From assembly GCA_900546885.1 (NCBI GenBank), contig UREN01000001.1:6318-70317 (forward strand): a stretch of 64,000 nt of DNA, given 5' to 3'. A program made the position numbers and the translations under genes. Origin of the DNA: an uncultured Oscillospiraceae bacterium. GTDB lineage: Bacteria > Bacillota > Clostridia > Oscillospirales > Ruminococcaceae. Within the stretch, counting starts at the first letter, position 1, and each line of letters opens with the position of its first letter. Below the pieces are notes generated by a model, which saw nothing but the letters and a program-made list of their open reading frames with translations, ran no database searches and was not told where the DNA came from. Positions 1 to 8,402 of this stretch are shown here, one piece after another.

Positions 1-3000
1 CCGGGCGCCCCGCGCTGGTGATTTGCGCGGGCGAGGCGGATGCCGTGCGGTTTGCCACGGATGCCACGGCCTTCGGGCAGCGGGCCGAGGCCTTTCCCGC
101 GCGGGATTTCACCTTCCGCTCTGTAGAGGGGCAAAGCCATGAATATGAATACCGCCGCCTTGCCGTTTTGGGCAATGTGGTGGGCGGCCGCACCAATATA
201 GTGTGCGCGGGCGCTGAGGCCTTTTTGCAATACACCGTGCCCAAAGCGGATTTCTGCGAAAACACCATGACCATCCGCGCGGGGATGGCGCTTTCCATGA
301 ACAGCCTTACCCAGCGGCTGTTCAGCGCCGGCTACCAGCGGCGCTTTCAGGTGGAGGGGCCCGGCCAGTTCGCCGTGCGCGGCGGCATTGTAGACCTGTA
401 TGCCCCCGATATGCCAAAGCCATGCCGCATTGAGTTCTGGGGCGACGAGGTGGACAACATCCGCACGTTCGACCTTGTCAGCCAGCGCCGTGAAGGCGCG
501 GTGAAAAAAATCTATCTTTCGCCTGCGCGCGAGGTGCTGTTTGGCGACACGGCCGAGACGGCCGCGCGCCTGCGCGCCGCCATAGGCAGGGCAAAGGGGC
601 CGCGGCGCGCGGCAATGGAGCATGCCGCTGCGGCAGACCTTGCCGCGCTGGACGCGGGCACCATGCCCTGCGCGCTGGATAAATACCTGGGCCTGCGCTA
701 TGAAAAGCCCGCGCTGGTGCTGGAATATTTGGAGCACCCGCTTGTGTTCTTTTCAGAACCCAGCGCCATCCGCGAGGCGGCGCGCGCCCTGGCGTTCCGC
801 TTTGGCGAAGAGATGAAAGGCCTGCTGGAAGAGGGCGTGCTGTGCGCCGGGCTGGATAAATTTTACGAGGATGGCGCCGCGCTGTGGCAGGCGGCCGGGA
901 AACACAGCGCCGTGCTGTGCGAAAATTTTGCCCGCACTGTGCCGGACGTGCGCCTTACCGCCACGGTGAACATGCCCGCGCATGCACTGCCGCCATGGGC
1001 GGGCGAAGTGCGCGCGCTGGCGGAAGAGCTGGAACCCCTGCTGGCCCAGAAATATGCCGTGTGCGTGCTGGCCGGCACCAGGCGCGCGGGCGAGGCCCTT
1101 GCGCGGGACCTTGCGCGCGCAGGCCTCTCTGCCGCCTTTTATGCAAAACTTCCGCAGGCCTGCCCGCCGGGGCATGTGGCCGTGGCGGCAGGCAGCGTGA
1201 CGGCGGGCGCGGAATATCCGTTTGCCCGCTTTGCCCTGTTCACTGCGCGCCAGGGTGCGGCCGCGGCGCCGCAAAAGGCAAAAAGCGCGCGCAGAAAGGG
1301 GCTTTCCAGCCTGTCGGATATCAAGCCCGGCGACTATGTGGTGCATCAAAACCACGGCATTGGCGTTTATGCGGGCATCCGCAGGCTGGACCTGCAGGGC
1401 GTTGTCAAAGATTATTTAAAAATCGAATACGACAAGGGCGACAGCCTGTATGTGCCCGTGACGCAGCTGGACATTGTCAGCCGCTATACCGCGCCGGGCG
1501 ACGGCGAGCGCGTAAAGCTGGCCAAGCTGGGCGGCGACGCATGGGCCAAAACCAAAACGCGCGTGCGCAAGGCCACGCAGGAAATGGCCAAAGAGCTGAT
1601 TGAACTTTACGCCCGGCGCCAGCAGGCCGCGGGGTTTGCCTTCCCCGCTGACGGCGATTGGCAGCGGGATTTTGAGACGCGCTTTGAATACGATGAGACA
1701 GACGACCAGCTTGCCTGTGCGGCCGAAATCAAAAAGGATATGGAGCGCCCCCACCCCATGGACCGCCTTCTGTGCGGCGACGTGGGCGTGGGCAAAACGG
1801 AAGTGGCCCTGCGCGCGGCTTTCAAATGCATCATGGGGGGCAAGCAATGCGCCATTCTGGTGCCCACCACCATCCTTGCCTGGCAGCACTACCAGACGGC
1901 CGCCGCGCGCATGCAGGCTTTCCCGGTCAAGATGGGGCTGTTATCCCGCTTTGCCACGCAAAAGCAGATGCGCGCCACCTTGCGCGGCCTTGCGGACGGC
2001 ACGGTAGACCTTGTTGTGGGCACACACCGCCTTTTGCAAAAGGATGTGAAATTCAAAGACCTTGGCCTTGTCATTGTGGACGAAGAACAGCGCTTTGGCG
2101 TAAAGCACAAGGAAAAGCTGAAAGAGGCGTTTTTGGGCGTGGATATGCTGACGCTTTCTGCCACGCCCATCCCGCGCACACTGAGCATGGCCATGAGCGG
2201 CCTGCGCGACATGAGCACCATTGAGCAGCCGCCGGTAGAGCGCCGCCCGGTGGAGACCTATGTGATGGAATATGACGACGGCCTTGTGGCCGAGGCCCTG
2301 CGGCGCGAGCTGGACCGCGGCGGCCAGGCCTATTATATTCACAACCGCATTGACACCATTGAACAGTGCGCCGCCCATGTGGCGCAGATGTGCCCGGGCG
2401 CGCGCATTGCCACCGCGCACGGCCGCATGGACGAGGCCTCGCTTTCCCGCGTGTGGCAGCAGCTGCTGGACGGCGAAGTGGATATTCTTGTGTGCACAAC
2501 GCTTATCGAGACAGGCGTGGACGTGCGCAACTGCAACACCCTCATCATTGAGGACGCCGACCGCATGGGCCTTGCACAGCTTTATCAAATTCGCGGGCGC
2601 GTGGGCCGCTCGGGGCGCAAGGCGTATGCCTATTTCACCTTCCGGCGCGATAAAGTGCTGACGGATGTGGCCTCAAAGCGGCTTTCCGCCATACGAGAGT
2701 TCACCAGCTTCGGCTCCGGCTTCCGCATTGCCATGCGCGATCTGCAGATACGCGGCGCGGGCAACCTGTTGGGCCAAAGCCAGCACGGCCATATGGAGGC
2801 CGTGGGCTATGACATGTATATGAAGCTGCTGAACCAGGCCATTGCCGCCGAAAAGGGCGAGGCGCCCGCGCCGGACAAGACGGAATGCCTCATTGACATC
2901 ACCGTGGACGCCTACATTCCCGAAAGTTATATTCAGGATGCGGCGGGGCGCATTGAGGCCTATAAGCGCATCGCAGCCGTGGCCGCGCGCGAGGACGCAG

Positions 3001-3335
3001 ACGATGTGCTGGACGAATTGCGCGACCGCTACGGCAAAGTGCCCGCCAGTGTGGCCGGCCTGGTGGACATCAGCCTGGCCCGCGTGCTGGCTGCACAGCT
3101 TGGCATCTATGAGGTGACGCAAAAGCGCGATGACCTTATTTTGTATTCGGACGCGCTGGACCTTACCGCCGTCAAGCGCCTGCTGCGCGGCACCGCGCGG
3201 CGCATGATGGTGAACGCCTCGGCAAAGCCATACCTCTCGGTGCGGGTAGAGCCCGGCGAAAAGCCGCTGGATGTGCTTGGGGAAGCGCTGGCGCACCTGG
3301 AGGCCGCAAAGACAATTTCTTGCGAAGAACTGTGA
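1..3335 (+). CDS. mfd: Transcription-repair coupling factor Mfd (5' end outside window)
   Basis: Superfamily 2 DNA translocase that removes RNA polymerase stalled at DNA lesions and recruits UvrA. The reading frame is open to the left edge (first full codon at position 3), so the N-terminus is cut off only by the window; about 1,110 residues are visible against a usual 1,150-1,180. Visible in order: a UvrB-like N-terminal region, the RNA-polymerase-interacting domain (YVVHQNHGIGVY, about residue 445), helicase Walker A GDVGVGKT, the DEEQ box (VDEEQRFG), helicase motifs IV-VI ending in QIRGRVGRSGR, and the C-terminal TRCF domain. It is followed by a SurA/PrsA-like lipoprotein gene whose promoter overlaps the mfd stop codon. 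Confidence 0.97.
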   Translation, partial: GRPALVICAGEADAVRFATDATAFGQRAEAFPARDFTFRSVEGQSHEYEYRRLAVLGNVVGGRTNIVCAGAEAFLQYTVPKADFCENTMTIRAGMALSMNSLTQRLFSAGYQRRFQVEGPGQFAVRGGIVDLYAPDMPKPCRIEFWGDEVDNIRTFDLVSQRREGAVKKIYLSPAREVLFGDTAETAARLRAAIGRAKGPRRAAMEHAAAADLAALDAGTMPCALDKYLGLRYEKPALVLEYLEHPLVFFSEPSAIREAARALAFRFGEEMKGLLEEGVLCAGLDKFYEDGAALWQAAGKHSAVLCENFARTVPDVRLTATVNMPAHALPPWAGEVRALAEELEPLLAQKYAVCVLAGTRRAGEALARDLARAGLSAAFYAKLPQACPPGHVAVAAGSVTAGAEYPFARFALFTARQGAAAAPQKAKSARRKGLSSLSDIKPGDYVVHQNHGIGVYAGIRRLDLQGVVKDYLKIEYDKGDSLYVPVTQLDIVSRYTAPGDGERVKLAKLGGDAWAKTKTRVRKATQEMAKELIELYARRQQAAGFAFPADGDWQRDFETRFEYDETDDQLACAAEIKKDMERPHPMDRLLCGDVGVGKTEVALRAAFKCIMGGKQCAILVPTTILAWQHYQTAAARMQAFPVKMGLLSRFATQKQMRATLRGLADGTVDLVVGTHRLLQKDVKFKDLGLVIVDEEQRFGVKHKEKLKEAFLGVDMLTLSATPIPRTLSMAMSGLRDMSTIEQPPVERRPVETYVMEYDDGLVAEALRRELDRGGQAYYIHNRIDTIEQCAAHVAQMCPGARIATAHGRMDEASLSRVWQQLLDGEVDILVCTTLIETGVDVRNCNTLIIEDADRMGLAQLYQIRGRVGRSGRKAYAYFTFRRDKVLTDVASKRLSAIREFTSFGSGFRIAMRDLQIRGAGNLLGQSQHGHMEAVGYDMYMKLLNQAIAAEKGEAPAPDKTECLIDITVDAYIPESYIQDAAGRIEAYKRIAAVAAREDADDVLDELRDRYGKVPASVAGLVDISLARVLAAQLGIYEVTQKRDDLILYSDALDLTAVKRLLRGTARRMMVNASAKPYLSVRVEPGEKPLDVLGEALAHLEAAKTISCEEL

Positions 3336-3348
3336 AAAGTCGTATAAT
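3320..3348 (+). promoter_or_regulatory. Sigma-A promoter for the SurA-like lipoprotein
   Basis: TTGCGA (3320-3325), a 17-bp spacer and TATAAT (3343-3348). The elements overlap the last codons and stop of mfd, so the next gene can be transcribed on its own. Confidence 0.75.
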
Positions 3349-3414
3349 CAAAAAGTATTTTTGAAATGCAAAGGCGGCCCGCCCCGCCTTCTGCAAGTTC
3401 GGAGGGTCAATATC

Positions 3415-4458
3415 TTGAAACTGAAACGCCTGTTGTGTGCGGCAAGCTGCGCCGCGTTTTGCCTTTCCCTTGCCGGGTGCGTCATCTCTGCGCCGCAAAC
3501 CGTCCTCACGGTGGACGGCGAGGCCATTCCGGCGGGGCTGTATCTCTCTTATCAGTACAGCGCCTACACCGAAGCTGCCTCGCAGCTTTCCTCCAACGAA
3601 ACACTGGAGGACGCCACCATTGACGACGTGCCTGCCGACGAGTGGGTGCACAACCGCACCATAGAGCTTATTCGCCAGCACGTCTATGTAGAGCGCGCCT
3701 TTGAAGAGCAGGGCCTCACCATCCCGGAGGCCGAGGCCGCCAGCGCGCAGAGCACGGCGGACCAGTATTACGATGAAAACGAAGACCTGATTGCGGCAAA
3801 CGGCATTGGCAAAGAAAGCTACCGCACCTTTTATATGAGCCAGGTAAAGTACAATGCCCTGCTGCAGGCCTACCTGGAAGAGCACCGCAGCGAAGTAACG
3901 GTGGATGAGGCCAAGGAATACATGGACACCACCTATGCCCACATCATGCAGCTTACCCTGCCCAGCACGGATGCCTCTTACCAGCTGCTGGATGAAGACG
4001 CTGCTGCCGCCCTGATGGAGGCGGCCAACAACGCCATCGCCCAAATGGAGGACGAGGGCGCCACGCTGGACGAAGTGGCGGACGATGTGCTGCAGGAGGT
4101 GCTGCCCCTGTCCGGGCGGGAGTACACCGACAGCTCTGTGTCGGAATACCTCAGCGAGCGCTATGTGTCTGAGAACAGCACCTTGTACGGCAACGATTTT
4201 TCGCTTGCCATGCTGGCCGCCGAGGTAGGCAGCTGCGGGCTGTACACCGCCTCTACCTCGCCTCTTCTGTATGAAAAACTGCCCAATTACGAGACAGACC
4301 AGCAGTTTGAAGAGGAACATTTTGCCGCAATGGCAGACGAAATCAACGCCAGGGCCTTTGAAGAGGAAGTAGACGAAAAGGCCGGGGCCCTTTCCCTGGA
4401 GGAAGACGCTGCTGCCGTGCGCACCTATTCCGTGTATAATATCAAGACAGAAGTGTGA
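3415..4458 (+). CDS. SurA/PrsA-like foldase lipoprotein
   Basis: Predicted surface lipoprotein of 347 residues. It starts at TTG 3415, preceded by GGAGGG at 3401-3406 with 8 bases of spacing. The signal peptide is KLKRLL plus a hydrophobic stretch ending in the lipobox LAGC, so the mature protein should be lipid-anchored at Cys. The N-terminal part (VLTVDGEAIPAG, then long amphipathic helices) resembles the SurA-N/PrsA chaperone fold. I cannot see a clear parvulin isomerase domain; the segment YAHIMQLTLP is the nearest thing to the start of one. A PrsA/SurA gene directly after mfd is a common order in Clostridia. The role is inferred: folding of exported proteins outside the membrane, perhaps as a chaperone only. 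Confidence 0.75.
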   Translation: MKLKRLLCAASCAAFCLSLAGCVISAPQTVLTVDGEAIPAGLYLSYQYSAYTEAASQLSSNETLEDATIDDVPADEWVHNRTIELIRQHVYVERAFEEQGLTIPEAEAASAQSTADQYYDENEDLIAANGIGKESYRTFYMSQVKYNALLQAYLEEHRSEVTVDEAKEYMDTTYAHIMQLTLPSTDASYQLLDEDAAAALMEAANNAIAQMEDEGATLDEVADDVLQEVLPLSGREYTDSSVSEYLSERYVSENSTLYGNDFSLAMLAAEVGSCGLYTASTSPLLYEKLPNYETDQQFEEEHFAAMADEINARAFEEEVDEKAGALSLEEDAAAVRTYSVYNIKTEV

Positions 4459-4464
4459 GCCCGC

Positions 4465-4495
4465 GCGCCCCGCCGCATCGGCGGGGCGCCGTTTC
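4465..4495 (+). terminator. Rho-independent terminator after the lipoprotein gene
   Basis: An 11-bp GC stem (GCGCCCCGCCG / CGGCGGGGCGC) with a CAT loop, followed by GTTTCTT. The U tract is short, so termination may be partial. Confidence 0.55.
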
Positions 4496-4527
4496 TTACC
4501 CAGAATGCTCACGCAAAAGAGGTTTTT

Positions 4528-5361
4528 ATGCAGACATTGTATATCACCGACCTGGACGGCACACTGCTTGGGGCGGACGGGCGCGTCTCTGCCGAAAGCG
4601 TGCGCATTCTGGCGCCCATGCTGCGGCGGGGGCTGCCCCTCACCGTGGCCACGGCCCGCTCGCCCGCCACGGTGGTGCAGCTTTTGCAGGCCCTGCCCAT
4701 CACGCTGCCGGCCGTGCTGATGACAGGCACTATTTTATACGACCTGCCCGCCCGCCGCACCATTGGCACCCAGTGCCTTTCTGCACAAAGCGTTGCCGCC
4801 ATGTGCGGCGTGCTGCGGCGCGAAGGGGCCGAAGCGCTGGCCTACAGTGCAAAGGGCGGCCAGCTGTATGTGTATTACAAACAGGTGTGCTGCCCCTTTG
4901 AAGAGGCCTTTATTGCCCAGCGCCGCGGCACGCCCTATAAGCTGTTCCGTCAGGTGCCGGAATACGAGGCGGCGCTGGCCGGCGGCGACACGCTGATGTT
5001 CCTGTTCTGTGTGCCAACGCTGCAGCGGGCGGAATATCTGTTCCGCGCGCTGGACGAGGTGCCGGGCATTGTGAAATACTTTTACCCGGACGAATATGCC
5101 CGCGGCGGTTATCTGCTGGAGGTATACCCCGCCGGCGCATCGAAAGCAACCGCCATTGAAAAGGTAAAGGCCATGACGGGCGCCGCCGACATTGTGAGCT
5201 TTGGCGACAACATCAACGACCTGCCCATGTTTGCCGCCAGCCGCATCAGCTGCGCGGTGGCAAACGCCGCGCCCGAGGTGCGCCGGGCCGCAAGCTGCGT
5301 CATCGGCCACCACGACGAAGCCGCCGTGGCGCGCTGGCTGTGCGAGCATGCCGTGTTCTGA
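4528..5361 (+). CDS. Cof-type HAD-IIB phosphatase
   Basis: Cytosolic sugar-phosphate or nucleotide phosphatase of the haloacid dehalogenase superfamily, 277 residues, the usual size for Cof/YidA proteins. HAD motif I is near the N-terminus (DLDGTLLG, nucleophile Asp about residue 8), motif II Thr lies in TVATARS, and motifs III/IV are the Lys of GASKATA and GDNINDLPMF near the C-terminus. The long insert between them is the IIB cap domain. An AAGAGG ribosome site lies 5 bases before the ATG. mutY follows 23 bases after the stop, so the two are probably co-transcribed. The substrate cannot be told from sequence. Confidence 0.88.
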   Translation: MQTLYITDLDGTLLGADGRVSAESVRILAPMLRRGLPLTVATARSPATVVQLLQALPITLPAVLMTGTILYDLPARRTIGTQCLSAQSVAAMCGVLRREGAEALAYSAKGGQLYVYYKQVCCPFEEAFIAQRRGTPYKLFRQVPEYEAALAGGDTLMFLFCVPTLQRAEYLFRALDEVPGIVKYFYPDEYARGGYLLEVYPAGASKATAIEKVKAMTGAADIVSFGDNINDLPMFAASRISCAVANAAPEVRRAASCVIGHHDEAAVARWLCEHAVF

Positions 5362-5384
5362 TATTTGCCAGGGAGGGAAAAGCC

Positions 5385-6482
5385 ATGCAGGAGATTGCAC
5401 AGCCTTTGCTGCGCTGGTTTGATGAAAACAAGCGCAGCCTGCCCTTCCGCGCGCACAAAACGCCCTACCGGGTGTGGGTGAGCGAGGTGATGCTGCAGCA
5501 GACGCGTGTGGCGGCTGTGCTGCCGTATTACGAGCGCTTCATGCGCGAGCTGCCCACCGTGCAGGCCCTTGCCGCCTGCCCGCCGGAAAAGCTGGCCAAG
5601 CTTTGGGAGGGCCTGGGCTATTACAGCCGGGCGCGCAACCTGCAAAGGGCGGCGCAGGCCGTGGTGGAACAATACGGCGGCGAGCTGCCCGCCAGTTACG
5701 AAGCGCTTCGCGCATTGCCGGGCATTGGCGATTACACCGCCGGGGCTGTGGCAAGCCTTGCATTTGGCCTGCCGTACGCCGCGGTGGACGGCAATGTGCT
5801 GCGTGTGTGGAGCAGGCTGCACGCCGATGACGCAGATATTTCAGCCCCCGCCACAAAGCGCCGCATGGCTGCCGAGGTGCAGGCGGCCCAGCCGGCGCAG
5901 CGCCCGGGCGACTTCAACGAGGCCCTGATGGAGCTGGGCGCGCTGGTGTGCCTGCCCAATGGTGAGCCGTTGTGCGCGCAATGCCCCTGGGGCGGCATCT
6001 GCCTGGCCCGAAAACAGGGCAGGCAGGCCATGCTGCCGGTTAAGGCGCCGCGCAAAGCGCGCAAGGCGCTTTGCTATACGGTGGCGCTGGTGGTGCGCGG
6101 CGGGCCCAGGCCGGCCCTTCTGCTGGAACAGCGCCCCGCCTCCGGCCTGCTTGCAGGGCTGTGGCAGCCGCTGCTGCTTGAGGGCACGTTGCCAGAGGAA
6201 GCCGTGCGCCGCGCCCTTGCCGCGCGCGGCGTGCAGGGCCTTGCAAAGGGCCCCGCTGCGCAGCTGCCTGCGGCAAAGCATGTGTTCACGCACCTGGAAT
6301 GGCACATGACGGGCTGGCACTTTTGCTGCGGGCCGGATGCGCCTGTGCCGGACGGCTGCGCGTTTGCCGCGCCGGAACAGCTGCAAGCACAATATTCTGT
6401 GCCGGGTGCTTTTCACGCATACAGACAATATGCAGAAAAAATACTTTTCGCATCTTGTAAAACAGAAAAAAACGGGCTATAA
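5385..6482 (+). CDS. mutY: A/G-specific adenine glycosylase MutY
   Basis: Removes adenine mispaired with 8-oxoguanine or guanine in base excision repair. 365 residues from ATG 5385, chosen because GGGAGGG sits 7 bases upstream. Visible features: the family start region (KTPYRVWVSEVMLQQTRV, with the catalytic Glu before VMLQQT), the helix-hairpin-helix LPGIGDYTAGAV followed by the catalytic Asp in VDGNVLRV, and the 4Fe-4S cluster ligands in C-X6-C-X2-C-X5-C spacing (residues about 195-215). A NUDIX-like C-terminal domain that reads 8-oxoG fills the last 120 residues. The promoter of the next gene overlaps its stop codon. Confidence 0.95.
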   Translation: MQEIAQPLLRWFDENKRSLPFRAHKTPYRVWVSEVMLQQTRVAAVLPYYERFMRELPTVQALAACPPEKLAKLWEGLGYYSRARNLQRAAQAVVEQYGGELPASYEALRALPGIGDYTAGAVASLAFGLPYAAVDGNVLRVWSRLHADDADISAPATKRRMAAEVQAAQPAQRPGDFNEALMELGALVCLPNGEPLCAQCPWGGICLARKQGRQAMLPVKAPRKARKALCYTVALVVRGGPRPALLLEQRPASGLLAGLWQPLLLEGTLPEEAVRRALAARGVQGLAKGPAAQLPAAKHVFTHLEWHMTGWHFCCGPDAPVPDGCAFAAPEQLQAQYSVPGAFHAYRQYAEKILFASCKTEKNGL

Positions 6483-6483
6483 T
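6455..6483 (+). promoter_or_regulatory. Sigma-A promoter inside the end of mutY
   Basis: TTGTAA (6455-6460), a 17-bp spacer and TATAAT (6478-6483), which overlaps the mutY stop codon. Transcription should begin near 6490 and read the small membrane protein gene. Confidence 0.75.
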
Positions 6484-6666
6484 AAGAAAAAGATTTCCAT
6501 GCGGGGGTGTTTTGGTATGAGGCCGTTGCGGCACCGCATTGCCAAAAACGCCGCACAGCTGGCGCCCGCTGCCGTTGTGGCAGGCCATTTGCTGCACCAG
6601 AGCAGAAAACTTCGCCGCAATGTGCGCACCGCGTTCCATCCCAATGAGAGAAAGGATGTCATCACC

Positions 6667-6864
6667 ATGAAAAAGTCCACCTTTGCAGCCATCATTGCAC
6701 TGCTGGCTGCCATTGCCGGTGCACTGGGCGCCGCTTTCTTCTATCTGCGCCGACGCGAAGAGGAGCTGGATGAATACGAACAGCTTCTGTTCAGCGAGGA
6801 TTACAGCGATGAGATGGGCGAAATGCCCAAGCAGGCAGAGGAAGAACCTGCGGACGAAGAGTGA
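6667..6864 (+). CDS. Small single-span membrane protein
   Basis: 65-residue protein with Lys-Lys at the N-terminus, one hydrophobic helix (about residues 6-27) and a very acidic tail rich in Glu, Asp and Met. I do not recognise a family. The start at ATG 6667 is preceded by a weak AAAGGA site. The same frame is open from ATG 6517, which has GGGGGT 9 bases upstream and lies just downstream of the predicted transcription start; that would give 115 residues with a basic N-terminal extension. Both starts are possible. It has its own promoter and terminator, so it is a monocistronic unit between mutY and a GntR-type locus. Confidence 0.6.
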   Translation: MKKSTFAAIIALLAAIAGALGAAFFYLRRREEELDEYEQLLFSEDYSDEMGEMPKQAEEEPADEE

Positions 6865-6898
6865 TCACGCGGCTTTTCTTCTTACTTTGTCTCATGCG

Positions 6899-6928
6899 CC
6901 GGCCTCAGCGGAAGCTGAGGCCGGTTTT
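6899..6928 (+). terminator. Terminator of the small membrane protein gene
   Basis: 11-bp stem CCGGCCTCAGC / GCTGAGGCCGG with a GGAA tetraloop, followed by TTTT. Confidence 0.8.
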
Positions 6929-6983
6929 CTGTATCATTTGCCCCTGCGCATCTTCTGTGCAGCGGCACCTTACCGCAAGGCAG

Positions 6984-7022
6984 AAAAATACCGGCAAGCC
7001 CAAAGGGCATGCCGGTATTTTT
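6984..7022 (-). terminator. Terminator of the GntR operon (bidirectional)
   Basis: 13-bp perfect stem AAAAATACCGGCA / TGCCGGTATTTTT enclosing a second small stem GCCC/GGGC. A and T runs flank both sides, so it can act in either direction; the minus-strand GntR gene ends just beyond it. Confidence 0.8.
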
Positions 7023-7048
7023 ATTTTTATGCAGGCGCCAGCCCGGCC

Positions 7049-7783
7049 TCACTCAATATGTGAGCGAATGGTAAAGGTATGGCTGTCTGTGACAATCAGC
7101 TCATCGTTGTGGTAAATCACATCGCCGTTCGCATCCAGCACCCACTGAAACACCCCCAGCAGGGGCTTATCCGGCGGGATGCCCAAATATTTCGCCTGCT
7201 GTGCGCTGGGGTACTGCACGCGAAATTCATCCACATAATTGCGCGGAAGAATGTTCATCTCTTCCGCCAAAATGCCGAAGATAGAGCGGTTGTCCAGCTG
7301 CATGCCCAGCAGCATTTCATATTTCATGGAAAAATAGTCTTCCTCGTAGATGGCCGGGACGCCGTCCACATAGCGGATGCGCACCAGGCGCACCATCTGC
7401 GTGGGGCCGGGCAGTTGCAGCTTGTGCATCAGCTCGCCCCGCACGGTCACAACAGAATTGGCCACCACCTTGGTGCTGGGGCGCCGGTTCTGGTTCAGGC
7501 AGGAGCCTGTGAAGCTGTGTTCTTTCACCACCACATCGTCCATAAATGCCGGAAAACTGACATAGGTGCCCTTGCCCTGCCTGCGGGAGAGCACGCCGCT
7601 CTCCACAAGCCTGTCCACTGCGCGGCGCACCGTCACCCGGCTTACGCCGTAATGGCGGCTCATCTCTGCCTCAGACATAATCTTATCGCCGCAGCGAAGC
7701 TCGCCGCTGCTCACGGCCTGCTCCAGCTGCTGCGCCACCTGCTGGTAAAGCGGGGTGATGCTTTGTGTGTCCAATGGTGTCAT
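7049..7783 (-). CDS. GntR/HutC-family transcriptional regulator (UTRA domain)
   Basis: DNA-binding repressor with a small-molecule sensor, 244 residues. The N-terminal winged helix (residues about 10-75) carries the GntR pattern SEAEMSRHYGVSRVTVRRA and RRQGKGTYV. The C-terminal UTRA domain (about 95-240), with RIRYVDGVPAIYEEDYF, binds the effector in this family. It is the last gene of a three-gene minus-strand run (PfkB kinase, ureidoglycolate-lyase-like protein, regulator). It probably controls that run and the divergent ECF transporter operon through palindromes near 9494-9508. The effector is unknown and may be the transported compound or its phosphate. Confidence 0.9.
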   Translation of the reverse strand: MTPLDTQSITPLYQQVAQQLEQAVSSGELRCGDKIMSEAEMSRHYGVSRVTVRRAVDRLVESGVLSRRQGKGTYVSFPAFMDDVVVKEHSFTGSCLNQNRRPSTKVVANSVVTVRGELMHKLQLPGPTQMVRLVRIRYVDGVPAIYEEDYFSMKYEMLLGMQLDNRSIFGILAEEMNILPRNYVDEFRVQYPSAQQAKYLGIPPDKPLLGVFQWVLDANGDVIYHNDELIVTDSHTFTIRSHIE

Positions 7784-7876
7784 ACCGTTTCACTCCAACT
7801 GGCGTTCTCGCCCTGCCATGGCGGGGCACAGCTCTATTCTAGCAGAAGCGCACGCTTTGTTCCAGATGCTATGCGG

Positions 7877-8359
7877 TCATTCTTCTACCGTAATTGGGCC
7901 CCCCTCAATGGGCTGCCATTCCGTCGGTTCGCCCTCGTATACATTCGCCAGCCAATAGTAATAGCTTTCTGTATACAGCCCGTGCGAGGCGCTGTGCCAC
8001 ACCCCGCGGTCCAGCACGGCAACATAGCCTTTGGGAATCATAACGGCCTTTACGTCTTTCGCATTGGGGCGCGGCGCATCCGTGGCAGGGGCAACCAGAA
8101 ACACAATGGGCTGGCTTTCGGGTATCTGCGCCTCCTGTGTGTGGCCGTGGCGCTCCATCTGCTCTGCCGTAAAGGGCAGGCCGGCGCTTTTGGTATAGCC
8201 CAGACTGCCCAGGGTGTCAATCACAGGGGCGGCCGTATAGCTTCCCGTATAATCTGCCGCGCAGGAATAGCAAAGCCCTTCGCCCTCCGCGCGCAAATTA
8301 AACAGCTTTCCATAGGGGGTAAAATCAATGGTTCTTGCGTCTACAACCTTCAGTTTCAT
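7877..8359 (-). CDS. Ureidoglycolate lyase-like (AllA-fold) protein
   Basis: 160 residues with the start at 8359, preceded by GGAGG; the longer open frame upstream lacks support. It resembles the AllA cupin-type fold: KVVDARTIDFTPYGKLF at the start, ERHGHTQEAQIP in the middle (compare ERHPLGTQAFIP in E. coli AllA), a strand ending FLVAP, then GVWHSA near the end where AllA has NVWHHP. AllA splits ureidoglycolate into glyoxylate and urea. No other allantoin or purine-ring catabolic gene lies nearby, so the true substrate is open. It sits 43 bases after a PfkB kinase and 93 bases before the GntR gene, in the same operon, suggesting a step in handling the compound imported by the neighbouring ECF system. 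Confidence 0.65.
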   Translation of the reverse strand: MKLKVVDARTIDFTPYGKLFNLRAEGEGLCYSCAADYTGSYTAAPVIDTLGSLGYTKSAGLPFTAEQMERHGHTQEAQIPESQPIVFLVAPATDAPRPNAKDVKAVMIPKGYVAVLDRGVWHSASHGLYTESYYYWLANVYEGEPTEWQPIEGGPITVEE

Positions 8360-8402
8360 TTTTATTTCCTCCATTCTGTACCGGGGGCCGCCATGCCCCG
8401 CG

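Noticed and set aside
1-60. mfd as a truncated pseudogene
   Set aside because: The frame continues past the left edge in normal mfd sequence, so the missing N-terminus is only a window effect.
7877-8359. An allantoin degradation operon
   Set aside because: Only the AllA-like gene is present; no allantoinase, allantoate amidohydrolase or related transporter is near, so the pathway cannot be claimed.
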